Assembly: GCF_002575655.3 (NCBI RefSeq)
Contig: NC_053035.3
Location: 505,826,601 to 505,890,600, forward strand
Origin: Aegilops tauschii subsp. strangulata
Lineage: Eukaryota > Streptophyta > Magnoliopsida > Poales > Poaceae
Length of the DNA: 64,000 nt
Direction: 5' to 3'
Below are positions 1-11,254 of the stretch, in pieces. The position numbers and the translations under genes were made by a program. Position 1 is the stretch's first letter, and the number at the start of each line of letters is the position of its first letter. Under the pieces are notes generated by a model. That model did not search any database. It was given only the letters and a program-made list of their open reading frames with translations, and was not told the origin of the DNA.

Positions 1-1156
1 GCGGTGTGGAGGCACAATGCTCCCCAAGAAGCCACTAGGGCCACCGTATTCTCCTCACGCCCTCACACAATGCGACATTCCGTGATTCCACTATTGGTGC
101 CCTTGAAGGCGGGGACCGGACCTTTACAAACAAGGTTGGGGCAATCTCCACAACTTAATTGGAGGCTCCCAACGACACCACAAAGCTTCACCACAATGGA
201 CTATGGCTCCGCGGTGACCTCAACCGTCTAGGGTGCTCAAACACCCAAGAGTAACAAGATCCGCTAGGGATAAGTGGGGGGAATCAAATTTCTCTTGGTG
301 GAAGTGTAGATCGGGGCCTTCTCAACCAATCCCGAGCAAATCAACAAGTTTGATTGGCTAGGGAGAGAGATCGGGAAAAAATGGAGCTTGGAGCAACAAT
401 GGAGCTTTTGGGGGAAGAGGTAAGTCAACTTTGGGGAAGAAGACCCCCTTTTATAGTGGGGGGAACAATCCAACCGTTACCCCCCACTTCAGCCCCGCAG
501 AGAGCGGTACTACCGCTTGGCCAGCGGTACTACCGCTTGACCCTATAACCGGTACTACCGCTCCCCCTCGCGGTACTGCCGCTGGGCCCAGAGCGGTACT
601 ACCGCGGTGGTCAGGGCGGTACTACCGCATACGAGCGATACTACGGCCCCCACTGCCGCGGCTAGTACCGTAAAACCCGACACGAAAAAAGACCCCTCGA
701 ATCGAGGCGGTACTAGCACGAGACTGCAGCGGTACTACGGCTGGGGGCTACCAGCGGTACTACCGCTCTGGAGCGGTACTACCGCTTATAGCACCCAAGC
801 GGTACTACCGCTCCGGCCCGCGGTACTACCGCTAGGACCAGAGAGGGCACACTGATAAGGGGAACGAGCCCATCATAGAAGCGGAAAGGCTCGGAGGGGG
901 GCAAAGGAAGTGTACGTGATGATTCCGCCCTAGCCTTTCCAAAGCGGACCCCCTCTTGATAGTACGGTGATCCCTATGAAACTAGTCCACCAAACTATTT
1001 CGAAAGGACTACACCGTCTTCGCTTCAAGCTCCGAGGGGAGGGAATCGTCTCGTGCCAAAAGGATGAATCTCTGAAAACACTCAATGCACACGATTAGTC
1101 CGCAAAAGCATTGTCATCAATCACCAAAACATCTTAGGGATATATATGCCCTTACA
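1..1156 (-). repeat. 3' LTR of the Maximus-like element (truncated by window start)
   Basis: This is a direct repeat of 12679-13812. Read on the minus strand it begins TGTAAGGGCATA at 1156, right after the polypurine tract. Roughly thirteen copies of a palindrome with core CGGTACTACCG lie at about 508-832. The copy is 22 bp longer than the matching part of the other LTR, mainly because it carries one more palindrome unit near 520-540. Point differences such as 'gcgata' versus 'gcggta' show that the two LTRs have diverged. Confidence 0.9.
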
Positions 1157-1783
1157 ATCTCCCCCTTTTTGGTGGATTGATGACAATACGGGATTTGCAC
1201 AACCGGGAAAAGACAATGGACACAAGCAAACCCCAAATCTCTAAAATATAGACGGGCTCCCCCTAGATGTGTGCCATCAAGATAAGTGCTTTGGACTGCA
1301 CGACACACATACTAGGATCAACACTCCCCCTGTATTTTAGAGACCAACAACCTAAGCGAGATACAAGAGAGTAGGATATATAACATAATAAGCATGCAAC
1401 TCATGAGATACCAAATGACTAGAGACAAAGATAAAGATATGATAAGGATAGGGTAGCATATGTCTTACACCATATGACTGGAACTAAGGTCTCACTGAAC
1501 ACAAAACCAAACAAAGCACAAGGTAGCAAACACAACGAAAGCACAAAGACAAAGACACACTCGCAACACAACGACGCAAATCCCTAAACTCTCTCCCCCT
1601 TTGGCATCGAGACACCAAAAGGGGCAAAGAGCTAACCTACGGCTCCAGGTGAGAGCATGCTGAGGATCTCGAACATCAGGACTCTGCGTGATCATCTGCA
1701 TCGCCGTCCTCGGCCAGAAACTGCTCGGCATCTGAATCGGTCCACGGACAGTGCTGCTGGATCCACTCCTCCTCCTCAGTGAT
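1157..1783 (-). other. Sirevirus 3' region with repeated polypurine tracts
   Basis: This stretch between the extra ORF and the 3' LTR has no credible gene. On the minus strand it carries several GGGGGAG-type polypurine motifs: 1591-1603 (within GCCAAAGGGGGAGAG), 1324-1331, 1257-1264 and the functional-looking tract at 1157-1170. Another lies at 4196-4203, just after pol. Repeated polypurine tracts upstream of the 3' LTR are an established feature of Sireviruses. Confidence 0.7.
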
Positions 1784-3358
1784 CTAACCCTCAGAGTCGC
1801 TGGTAACTGTCGCACCCAACTGACGCATAAGCTCCTTGTGACATCCCCTTGCCTTCTTCTCAGCCACATGAGTCATGTACTGACCATGAGACTCCATGCA
1901 GAATAGCTTCTTCATCTTGTGTTTGAGCTTCTTTGCCCAAGAGGGCTCTGCCACAGAAGGCTCTGTCCCAGAAGGTACATAATCCTCATCGTCATCATCG
2001 GCATCAGCCTCGCCCTCGGTCTCCATGGCAGCAGCAGAAGATGGAACTCCAGATCTAGGATTGCCCCAATTATCCTTCTTCCGCAGACGCTTGATCTCAT
2101 GAGAAACCAACTCTCCAGTTTCCAGCTGCTCCTCGGGATAGGTACGTCTCCAGGCCTTCTCAATGAGCAACATAATGAACGGACCATAAATCGGGCACTT
2201 GCGCTCAGAAATAGCAGCAAGAAGTTCAGACCACATAACATGAGAGATGTCCAGGGACTCGCCAGTGTTTGCTTCCTTCTCACGCTGGCGGAAGAGAAGC
2301 ATGTCCACGAGATAAGAGTGTACCATGTCCAAATTCCCGATACGAGGGAAGAGAGTCTCGCGGAAGATACGGTGAGGGATGTCCAGATAGGCAGACAACT
2401 CATAGGTTTCCTTCCTGGTCTCAGGGTTGACCTTCCGAGTACAGTAGGGCCAGAGGGCTTGCTTGTGAGTGGAGGTAACATTTTGGTGAGGACGAAAACC
2501 GACTGGAGTCTCGAGCCCTTGATCTTCCACCTCAAGCAACCCCATGAAGGCCTGCCACTTGACAGCTAGCAACTTCCCATTAGTCATCCAAGTCAGAGTC
2601 CTGTCTTCATCAGTTCCTAGGTGGACAGTGGCAAAGAACTGAGCCAGCAAATCTGCATCAAAGTCCTTGTTGAACTGCATGATCCTGAGAATGTTCAACT
2701 GAGAGCACATCTGAAGGGCATCACCAAAGTACTCAGGGTCCTTCTCCATAGCATCCGTGTTGATGGAATGAACATTGACAAAGAGGTTCTTCTTAGCCTT
2801 GATCACATCAAAGTAGGTGGCATACTGAAACCGGTTCCAGAACGGGCGATTGACAAGGTTGGGTTCTTGGTCTTCCTCATATGGGTTGCGGCGACGCCTA
2901 TCCCAGAATTCCTTACTAGTCATCTCAGTCACCTTCTTGCCACTTGGCTTCGGCCGGTTGGCAGTCTTCTTCTTGAGAGGAGGATTAGCAGTTGAGGAAG
3001 CACCCACTGGCGGCGGTGGAGCACTGGAAGAACCACCTGCAGTCTCAGATGAGCGGTACCGCTTTGACGTTGAACGCCCGGGGTTGACACGGCGGACTTG
3101 CTGCTCAGGATGTTCATCACCTGGAACCAAACACACGGACACACGAAACAACCAGAAGGAACGATCAAAACCAAATAAACACAACAAATATGGATCAACA
3201 TGTGGTAGGAAACGATGGAACTGGGCATCCAGCGGTAGTACCGTGCCTGCACAGCGGCAGTACCGCACCAGCGGTAGTATCGTGCCTCCACAGCGGCAGT
3301 ACCGCTCCAGCGGTAGTACCGCGCCAGATGGGCGGTAGTACCGCCCGAGACAGGGCAC
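1784..3358 (-). CDS. Extra ORF of the Maximus-like element between pol and the 3' LTR (env-position ORF, function unknown)
   Basis: An open frame of 524 codons lies where Sireviruses often carry an additional 'env-like' ORF. The first ~79 residues are a translation of a palindrome array (repeated RYYR and VLPL) and are probably not part of the product. A good splice acceptor (minus-strand TTGGTTCCAG) ends at 3121, so the true exon may begin at 3120. Downstream are a Ser/Pro/Lys-rich stretch, a globular part beginning near EFWDRRRRNPYEEDQ, and an acidic tract (EGEADADDDDEDY) before a basic C-terminus. I see no signal peptide, transmembrane helix or fusion-peptide-like segment, so the sequence itself does not support an envelope role. 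It resembles the large group of grass ORFs labelled 'putative plant transposon protein'. The frame being intact over about 440 codons is notable because gag and pol of the same element are broken. Confidence 0.6.
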   Translation of the reverse strand: MPCLGRYYRPSGAVLPLERYCRCGGTILPLVRYCRCAGTVLPLDAQFHRFLPHVDPYLLCLFGFDRSFWLFRVSVCLVPGDEHPEQQVRRVNPGRSTSKRYRSSETAGGSSSAPPPPVGASSTANPPLKKKTANRPKPSGKKVTEMTSKEFWDRRRRNPYEEDQEPNLVNRPFWNRFQYATYFDVIKAKKNLFVNVHSINTDAMEKDPEYFGDALQMCSQLNILRIMQFNKDFDADLLAQFFATVHLGTDEDRTLTWMTNGKLLAVKWQAFMGLLEVEDQGLETPVGFRPHQNVTSTHKQALWPYCTRKVNPETRKETYELSAYLDIPHRIFRETLFPRIGNLDMVHSYLVDMLLFRQREKEANTGESLDISHVMWSELLAAISERKCPIYGPFIMLLIEKAWRRTYPEEQLETGELVSHEIKRLRKKDNWGNPRSGVPSSAAAMETEGEADADDDDEDYVPSGTEPSVAEPSWAKKLKHKMKKLFCMESHGQYMTHVAEKKARGCHKELMRQLGATVTSDSEG

Positions 3359-3900
3359 GGAGGATCCCTACTGCCGTGGTCAGATTCGGCACTACCGGGG
3401 ATGCCAAATTCAAAAATAAACCTACCAAACATCAATCCAAAGAGTCTAGTTGCCTTCTCCAACCTACTCAAGCCTAGATTTGGCCAAAAATCTAGAGATG
3501 CAACCACTATTGCCCCTAAAATGCAAGATCTGAAAACTAGACAAGAAGAGAAGAGGAACGGGGGCAATACTGGCATCCATGGCAAGAGGACGAGGTGGGG
3601 ATCGACTCCACCGAAGGAAATGGAAAGGAACGGTCCGGAGACGGAGGGCCGCCGGAGCCCTCCCGCGGCGAGATGGCGCTGGAGAGAGAGGAAGAGGAAC
3701 CAGGGGACGAAGCAAATGGGTATGGGGGGAGGAAACCACCCCTGCCCATGACTTAACCCCCTGGCCCCGCCCCTCAGCGGTAGTACCATGGTGATGGGCG
3801 GTAGTACCGCTTAGCCACATAAGCGGTAGTACCGCTCCGTATAGCGGCAGTACCGCTCCAGCGGTAGTACCGCGCCTTCACAACGGTAGTACCGCCCAAC
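3225..3900. repeat. Internal CGGTAGTACCG palindrome arrays
   Basis: Two clusters (about 3229-3352 and 3776-3893) contain repeated AGCGGTAGTACCGC-type palindromes with variants such as CGGCAGTACCG. They match the core of the LTR arrays. The clusters flank a short GC-rich segment just upstream (minus strand) of the extra ORF. Confidence 0.85.
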
Positions 3901-4302
3901 GCAACTCAAAACAAGACTCAACACCTATGGCACAAAACGAAAGACGGGAAACGACGGCAAGAAGACCAACAAGAGCACCAGCAAGAGAACAAGAACCACA
4001 CGCCTCTACACGAGAGGGCGGTGGCCGAGGCCACCTATGTTTGAGTCAATTGGTATGGCACCGCGAAGAATTATCCTTGGGCCCATGACCAAAACTCGTC
4101 TTTGAAGCACAAGTACCATCAAAAATGGCTAATGTGAAAGAGTGAGATTAGTTTATGCATTATGGGGGGAGGAAGAGTTCATTGAGAGAACAACACTCCC
4201 CCTAAGTCCATGCCTACACCTAGACAAGAATGCATGATGAATGTGAGGGATGTGCAAAGGTTCAAACCACATTGCTCGAATCAATGATATTTAGCTCATG
4301 CC

Positions 4303-6243
4303 TTAACTCGCGAAGTCTTGCTTCATCCAATGGCTTCGTGAAAATATCTGCAAGGTTATCATGAGTGTTGACATAGTTGAGCTCGATATCCCCTCGCCTA
4401 ATATGATCCCGGTGAAGTGATACCGAATCTCAATATGCTTTGTCTTGAAGTGTTGCACCGGGTTGAGAGAAATCTTGATGGCACTTTCATTGTCACACCA
4501 AAGAGGCACTTTGTCACAAATGTCACCGTAATCCTTTAAAGTTTGCCTCATCCATAAGAGTTGTGCACAACAACTCCCGGCCGCCACATACTCCGCTTCG
4601 GTGGACGAGAGAGACACACAACTTTGCTTTTTAGAAGACCAACTTACCAAAGAGCAACCAAGAAATTTGCACCCTCCGGAAGTGGACTTCCTATCCACTT
4701 TGTCTCCCACCCAATCGGAGTCCGAATAACCTACAAGCTTGAAGTTTGCTCCTCTTGGGTACCATAAGCCAAAGTTTGGGGTATGAGCCAAATATCGAAA
4801 GATTCGCTTGATCGCCACAAAGTGGCTTTCCTTAGGTGCGGCTTGAAACCGTGCACAAATTCCCACACTCAACATGATATCCGGTCTAGATGCACAAAGG
4901 TAAAGCAAGGATCCAATCATGGAGCGATATACCTTTTGATCCACCGCTTTACCATTGGGATCAATGTCAAGTTGGCACTTGGTGGGCATTGGAGTGGAAA
5001 CCGGCTTGACATCACTTAGCTTGAATCTCTTTAGCATGTCTTGAGTGTATTTGGCTTGGTTGATGAAGGTTCCTTCTCTTCTTTGTTTGATTTTGAATCC
5101 GAGAAAGAACTTCAACTCTCCCATCATAGACATCTTGAACTTTGAGGTCATGAGAGCGGCAAATTCTTCATTGAAGGCTTTGTTAGGGGAACCAAAAATA
5201 ATATCATCAACATATAGTTGGCACACAAACAACTCTCCTTTGACCTTCTTAGTAAAAAGAGTGGGGTCGATTTTCCCGATTTCGAATCCACGATCTTGTA
5301 ACAACTCCGTAAGATGCTCATACCACGCTCGTGGGGCTTGTTTAAGGCCATAGAGCGCCTTGTGGAGTTGATGCACATGATCGGGGAAATAGGGATCTTC
5401 GAACCCGGGGGGTTGTTTGACATACACCAACTCATTTATGGGACCATTAAGAAAAGCACTCTTCACATCCATTTGTTGCAACGTGAAATTATGATGAGAA
5501 GCATAAGCAATCAACAAACAAATAGATTCAAGGCGAGCGACGGGGGCAAAGGTTTCACCGTAGTCGATACCCTCGACTTGGGAGTAGCCTTGTGCCACCA
5601 AACGAGCCTTGTTGCGAACAGTGATCCCATGAGCATCTTGCTTGTTCTTGAATATCCACTTGGTTCCAATGACATTATGGTTCCCGGTTGGCCTTGGCAC
5701 TAATTTCCACACTTGGTTATGTTCAAAGTTGTTGAGTTCTTCATGCATGGCATTGAGCCAATCCGGGTCCTCGAGCGCTTCATAAACCTTTTGGGGTTCG
5801 ACACAAGAAACAAACGCATGATGTTCACAATAGTTTGCTAATTGTCTACGAGTGCTTACCCCCTTTCTTAGGCTTCCAGCCACATTCTCCATGAGATGAC
5901 CTTTGGTGGTGAGCTTGGAAGCGATCTTAGCGACACGACGCTCCAATTCCTCCTCGGAAGTGAAACGAGGAGGGGTTACTTGATCATCTTGAGCGTCGTC
6001 TTGAGCTTGTTCTTGATCTTGAACTTGCTCGAGGGGGGAGAACTTGACCTTGGGCATCATTTGGTGGATCACCACCATCTTGAGGTTGATCTTGCCCTTG
6101 ATCTTGTTCATGAGGTTGAGGGCCTTACCTTTGTTCTTCGGAAGCGTGTGGGTCTTGGGTTGCTGATGGCTCCACTTGAGTGGAGCATTGTCCTTTTCCT
6201 TCGGCCACAAGGGGTTCCTCAATGGGTAGGATATAACCAACAC
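4303..6243 (-). pseudogene. Maximus-like pol, RT and RNase H part
   Basis: This 646-codon frame encodes the Copia reverse transcriptase (RVT_2) and RNase H. Visible motifs are [11 protein letters not shown] at the RT start, [11 protein letters not shown], the catalytic YVDDIIFG box near 5195-5220, and RNase H with [13 protein letters not shown] and LWCDNESAI. The extreme C-terminus (after RYHF, near 4410) runs out of the usual frame, indicating a small indel. The 5' end overlaps the integrase ORF (6125-7603) in another frame, so one polyprotein has been split by a frameshift between about 6125 and 6240. In an intact element this enzyme copies the genomic RNA into cDNA inside the virus-like particle. 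This copy cannot make a continuous polyprotein. Confidence 0.9.
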
Positions 6244-7603
6244 CCATTCTTCTTATGGCTTGGGGAGGAATTTCATCACCTACATCACAAGTACCACTTT
6301 GCTCCACTTGGGAGCCGTTATTCTCATCAAACTCCACGTTACACGTCTCCTCAATAAGTCCCGTGGACTTATTGAGAACACGGTAAGCATGGGAGTTTGT
6401 AGCATAACCAAAAAATATGCCCTCATGAGCTCTAGTCTCAAATTTAGACAAACGAACACCTTTCTTGAGAATGAAACACTTACACCCGAACACCCGAAAG
6501 TACTTGAGGTTGGGCTTGTTACCGGTGAGTATCTCATATGGAGTCTTGTTCAAGCCTTTGCGGAGATAGAGCCGATTTGAAGCATGACACGCGGTGTTGA
6601 TGGCTTCGGCCCAAAAGTTGTATGGAGACTTGAACTCCGCCATCATGGTCCTTGCCGCATCCATCAACGTCCGGTTCTTCCTCTCCGCAACACCATTTTG
6701 TTGAGGGGTGTAAGGTGCGGAATATTGATGCTTGATCCCCTCATCACTAGGAAACTCATCCAAGGTGTAGTTCTTGAACTCAGTGCCGTTGTCACTTCTT
6801 ATTTTCAAGATCTTTGCATTGTGTTGACGTTGGGCTTCATTTGCAAAGTCAATGACGGTTTGTTGGGTCTCACTCTTCCTCTTGAAGGAATACACCCAAG
6901 TGTATCTTGAATAGTCATCCACAATTACCAAGCAATACTTTCTACCCCCAAGACTATCAAAGGATGGAGGCCCAAAGAGATCCAAATGAAGGAGCTCCAA
7001 AGGCCTCTTCGAGTAAATGAGAGTCGTGGGAGGGTGAGCCTTCTCATGAAGCTTTCCTTCGATACAAGCACTGCAAGCACGATCTTTAGCAAAACTAACG
7101 TTCGTTAGTCCACGGACATGGTCCCCCTTGAGAAGACTTTGCAAAGATCTCATATTAACATGGGCTAAACGGCGATGCCAAAGCCATCCCACGTCAACTT
7201 TAGCCATTAGGCATGTCGCGGTCTTAGTGGGTCGCTCCGAAAAGTTAATCACATAGAGACCGTTCTCGACATGCCCAACAAAGGCTACTTTAAGAGTCTT
7301 GCTCCACAAGAGGGCCACGGTATCAATATCAAAGAAAGTGGCAAAGCCCATGGTAGCAAGTTGACGAACGGAAAGTAAATTGTATGCAAGGGACTCAACT
7401 AGCATGACCTTCTCTATCGTGAGATCATGAGAAATGACAACTTTGCCGAGTCCCAATACCTTAGAAGACGAGGCATCACCCCACTCGACATTGGTGGGCA
7501 TAGATGGAATCTTGTGCACGTCCACCACCAAGTCCTTGCTTCCGGTCATATGATTTGTAGCTCCACTATCGAGCAACCATGATCCCCCACCGGAAGCAAA
7601 CAC
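6125..7603 (-). pseudogene. Maximus-like pol, protease and integrase part
   Basis: This 492-codon frame starts inside the aspartic protease region (WLLDSGATNHMTG; active-site DSG). The GAG-pre-integrase zinc-binding region follows (WLWHRRLAHVN with CSACIEGK), then the integrase core with its three acidic residues: D in LHLDLFGP, D in IRSDNGTEF and E in PQQNGVAERKNR. All three are present, so the integrase core looks catalytically intact. The frame continues into the integrase-RT linker before it is lost. It is separated from upstream gag sequence by stops in the 7604-7873 stretch. Confidence 0.9.
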
Positions 7604-8060
7604 CTACAAGAGATCAATGCTTGGTTTTAGGTACCCATTTTGTAATGGGTCCTTTGATGTTAGTAACAAGGGTCTTAGGAACCCAAATGGACCATTCAAT
7701 ATACTCATGAGGAGAACCAACAAATTTGGCATAAACATGCCCATCACTTGCACGGCATAACACATAAGAAGGATTAAAGTCGCCGGCTTGGATGGGGTGG
7801 TATTGCCCTTCTTGACACCGTCACCCTTCGCATTGTTCTTCTTCTCCTTGGAAGTACCCTCTCCCTCCTTCACAAAAGTTTGCTTGAGAGGAGGAGGTCA
7901 TTTGGTCTTGTCATTCTTCTTCTTGTTCTTGGGCTTGGGTGCGAACCCAATCCCCTCCTTGGCCACACCTTCCTTTTGGTTTCTCAAAAGGTTGTTGAGG
8001 TTCTTCTCACCTTGTATGCATGACACAAGGCCTTTCTCAAGTTGCTCCTTCAACTTAGCA
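7604..8060 (-). pseudogene. Maximus-like gag-pol junction fragment, interrupted by the solo LTR
   Basis: Minus-strand coding remnants between the solo LTR and the protease. A lysine-rich segment (KPKNKKKN) ends in a stop at 7898, and a second frame from 7873 to 7604 is a shifted translation of the region just before the protease. The segment nearest 8060 continues the coiled-coil-like gag sequence that resumes at 10241 on the other side of the insertion. Confidence 0.7.
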
Positions 8061-8065
8061 TTCTC

Positions 8066-10235
8066 TGAAGGGTAACGCAGCAGAAAACAAAAAATTTCCG
8101 ACCTACGCACCAGCCCAGGACCACTATGGAGACTGCATACATGGTTTGATCTTTTTCGTTACCGACTCGTAGCGCAGCGGGAAGTAGAGTCGATGACGAT
8201 CGGCGGTGCAGATCCCCGTAGCTAGGATTTACAACCTCCCAACCGCGAGGATGTATACCCTCATCTGCTCCTCAGATAGCCCTCCGGGAGGCGGTCGAAC
8301 AGCCCCCCGGACGGTGTCGCGGACAGCCCTTCGGGAGGACCTTCGAAACTCGAACGGTCACTCGGACAGCCCTTCGGGAGGACCTTCGAAACTCGGACGG
8401 TCACACGGACAGCCCTTCGGGAGGCACTCACGAACTAAGACCGAAACTACGATCTCTCTACAGAGTTGCACACATACGGTGTCATCTATCCGGCAGGGCT
8501 TCGCCGTCCAGAACTAGTTCCTGCCGGAACCCAGACAGCCTTACGGCTCTACGAAACTCTTTTCGTGGGAGGGAGAGAAGAAGCCAGATAATGCATGGCA
8601 TGTGTATGAGAGCAAGGGATGAGTGTGGAGGGCTGCCCCTCCACCTCTATTTATAGGAAATCCCAAGGGGGTAGGGTAGTTTCACAAAAAACCCAAAATG
8701 CACATGAATGAAGTCCTTCCACAAGGACCTAGGAGTGAAACCAAGGAACTAGAGGGTCCCCAAGGGGGGATACCCCATGTGGCCGGCCACACCCCCATGA
8801 GGGGCCCCAAAAATGGCTCCTATCCATCCATGTCATCCCCAAGATCTTTTGGAGCAAAGCCCCAAAAGGTGGCTTTCCATAAAGTAACCATAAAGCTGAT
8901 TTTCACTATTCACGACGACATTTTTCAGCGTCTGATCGAACTGAAAATATTTATGTGGGCTAAGAACATTTCCAGTACCCACTAAAATGATTTTCAACGC
9001 GTTCCGAAACAATTCCGGTTTTAGTGATTTTCATCTGCGAAACGCATCTGAAGTGGCTCCGGCAGCTCCGGAACATTTCCGGTTTTTATCTCAGAAAATT
9101 CCAAAAAGCTTCCAGAATGATTCTGGCATCCTCCAAGAATTATCAGGCATGTGCCGAAACCAATTTGACTTAATGGTGTATCCCGAAACAACTTTTCGGT
9201 ATCATCGAAACTTATCCGATGACCTCTCTCTGCGGTACGATTCCGCTGTCCGAAACTTTTCGGTGTCCGAAACTTTTTCGGTGATTTTCTCTCAAACTCC
9301 CTGTCTAGTATTCAGCAGATAGATGACCCTTAAGCGTGTGACCCTATAGGTTCGGTGAAGTATAGACATGACCCGGAACCCCTTCCGATCAATGATCAAC
9401 ATCGGAGCCGTGGACACCCATATTGACCCCTATACCCACACGAATAAATATTCGAGTGAACCTCCAGTTGCCGTCTGCTATTCCTGTTGCTTCGCGATAT
9501 GTTACAAATACCCGAGGTGAGACATGTTGGCATTCCCGTGGATCAACAACTTGTCCACTATGCTAGTTACCTCGTTACCGGTATTGTTCTCTTTTCTCGT
9601 TATCGTGTTCCGGCATCCCCGTGATCAAATCACAAAGTGTCTGGCCAGACGATGATGGATACCGTAACACCGAGAGGGCCCAGAGATATCTCTCCATCGT
9701 CGGAGGAGCAAATCCCAATCTTGAGCTATCAAGTTACTTGACACACTTTTCCATGAACCCGTAAGCCGCCGTAATAGCCACCCATTTACGGATGACGTTT
9801 AACAAACCCCAAAGTTCATGAAGCAAGCATGAAGAAACTCGATACTCTCATGGTCTAAGGAATCATGCAAACGTTAACCATCTCTGTGTTATGTACCAAT
9901 AAACTTGTGACGAATGAATCTCATAGCATAACATCATGCCGGGTCGATTCAACACAAATGTTCTCTTAACATTATGCCCTCAAGGTTGCTGACATAGACA
10001 TGCCCATGATCAGGAAAACATAACCATCATGCAACACTTGAGCTAGTCTTAGAGGCCAGACTAGGAATACATTTTACCGTTTATTATTCCACACGTGCAT
10101 ATGAGTCTTCCTCCGAGCCTCGTGGTTATTGCAGACTCGAGAACCATAGCAGTTATAGCATGGAACATAAACATAATTATGAACTCGGAGATAAATAATA
10201 TCATTTATTATTGCCTCTAGGGCATATCTCCTACA
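8066..10235 (-). mobile_element. Solo LTR of a second Copia family inserted in the Maximus-like gag-pol
   Basis: The segment starts TGAAGGGTAACG and ends CTCCTACA on the plus strand, so on the minus strand it runs TGTAGG...TTCA with TG...CA termini. It is flanked by a perfect 5-bp target duplication TTCTC (8061-8065 and 10236-10240). The minus-strand 5' end (TGTAGGAGATATGCCCTAGAGG) shares the LTR start motif of Angela/BARE-type elements. There is no internal domain, PBS or polypurine tract, so this is a 2170-bp solo LTR left by LTR-LTR recombination. A 42-bp tandem motif containing CGGACAGCCCTTCGGGAGG is repeated about three times at about 8310-8440. Confidence 0.9.
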
Positions 10236-10240
10236 TTCTC

Positions 10241-11254
10241 GTCAACAAGATGCACATGCTCACAACAAGGGTTAGTAGCATTTGCATTATCAATTAACAC
10301 CATATGAGGAAAGGTGGCTTTCTCCTTAGTTAGCTTTACTTGGAGTTGATCATGAGACTCCTTGAGGCTAACATGAACGCCCTTCAAGACTTTGTGAGCC
10401 TTGTCGAGAATGTCAAACTCCTCTTTAAGTCTAGCAAGATCAACCCCAAGTTTTGCCTTCTCGGAGTTTAGCACACGAGACACAACAAGAGCATGATCAA
10501 GATCTTTCTTTAACTTAGCATGATCATCGTTGTATGACTCCTCAAGAGCCAAACGAAGACCACGCTCTTCGTCAAGAGCATTGGAAAGATCCGAAATCTC
10601 ATCGGCATAGTCACGACTATGCCCCTCCATCTTAGAGATGGTATCATCGTGAGCCTTGATCATGTCATTGGCTTCACCAAGTTGTTCCAAGAGAGCAACG
10701 AAGTGCTTCTTGGATTTACCCTTGAGTTTACCCATAAAGGTCTCAAACTCATTTTCCTCCACATTTGTCCCCTCATGCTCATCAATGCTATCCGTCGAAG
10801 AAGGATGATTAATGATGGTAGTTTTGATGTTGGAGGTTACCTTATTGGTGGCTTTAGCCATGAGGCACTTGGCGGTGATGTTCTCATTGGGTGAGTCGAA
10901 GAGAGACATCCGTGGAGTCTTCGCAATGGCAACGGAGGCCATGGCAACCGACTCACCATCTTCATCATCGTCATCATCCTTGTTGTACTCTTCTTGTACC
11001 ACCAATGCCTTGGGAGGAGTCTTCTTGGTGAAGTTGCTCTTGTTGGGGAACGACTTGGCCTTGTCCTTTCTAATGAGCTTGCCACCATTGTCTTCCCTCT
11101 TCTCGTAAGGGCACTCCGCAACGAAGTGGCTCACATTGCCACAATTGAAGCAAGTTCTCACTCGTTGCTTGCCCTTTGCGCCACTTGAATTGCTCTTGTT
11201 GAAGTTTGGCCTTGTGTTCTTCTTGCTCCAAAATTGCCTTGAAGCAAGAGCCAT
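10241..11254 (-). pseudogene. Maximus-like gag, C-terminal part with zinc knuckle
   Basis: This frame carries one CCHC zinc knuckle (CFNCGNVSHFVAEC, spacing C-X2-C-X4-H-X4-C) near its start, then a Lys/Asp-rich linker and a long Leu/Glu/Lys-rich stretch with coiled-coil character (DLSNALDEERGLRLALEES and following). Sirevirus Gag proteins are known for long coiled-coil C-termini. The frame overlaps the upstream gag ORF (11158-12345) in a different phase, so a frameshift lies between about 11158 and 11254. It is cut by the solo LTR at 10240. Confidence 0.85.

Noticed and set aside
508..832. Regularly spaced short repeats that could be taken for a CRISPR array
   Set aside because: The repeats are short palindromes with irregular spacing inside an LTR, duplicated in the partner LTR, in a plant nuclear genome. 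There are no cas genes.
431..855. Open frames translating the palindrome arrays (repeated VLPL, RYYR)
   Set aside because: They are products of the simple repeat, occur in several frames and strands, and the same arrays are non-coding in the other LTR.
2621..2995. Plus-strand frames across the Maximus-like extra ORF
   Set aside because: Shadow frames of the minus-strand ORF, with no motif or plausible start context.
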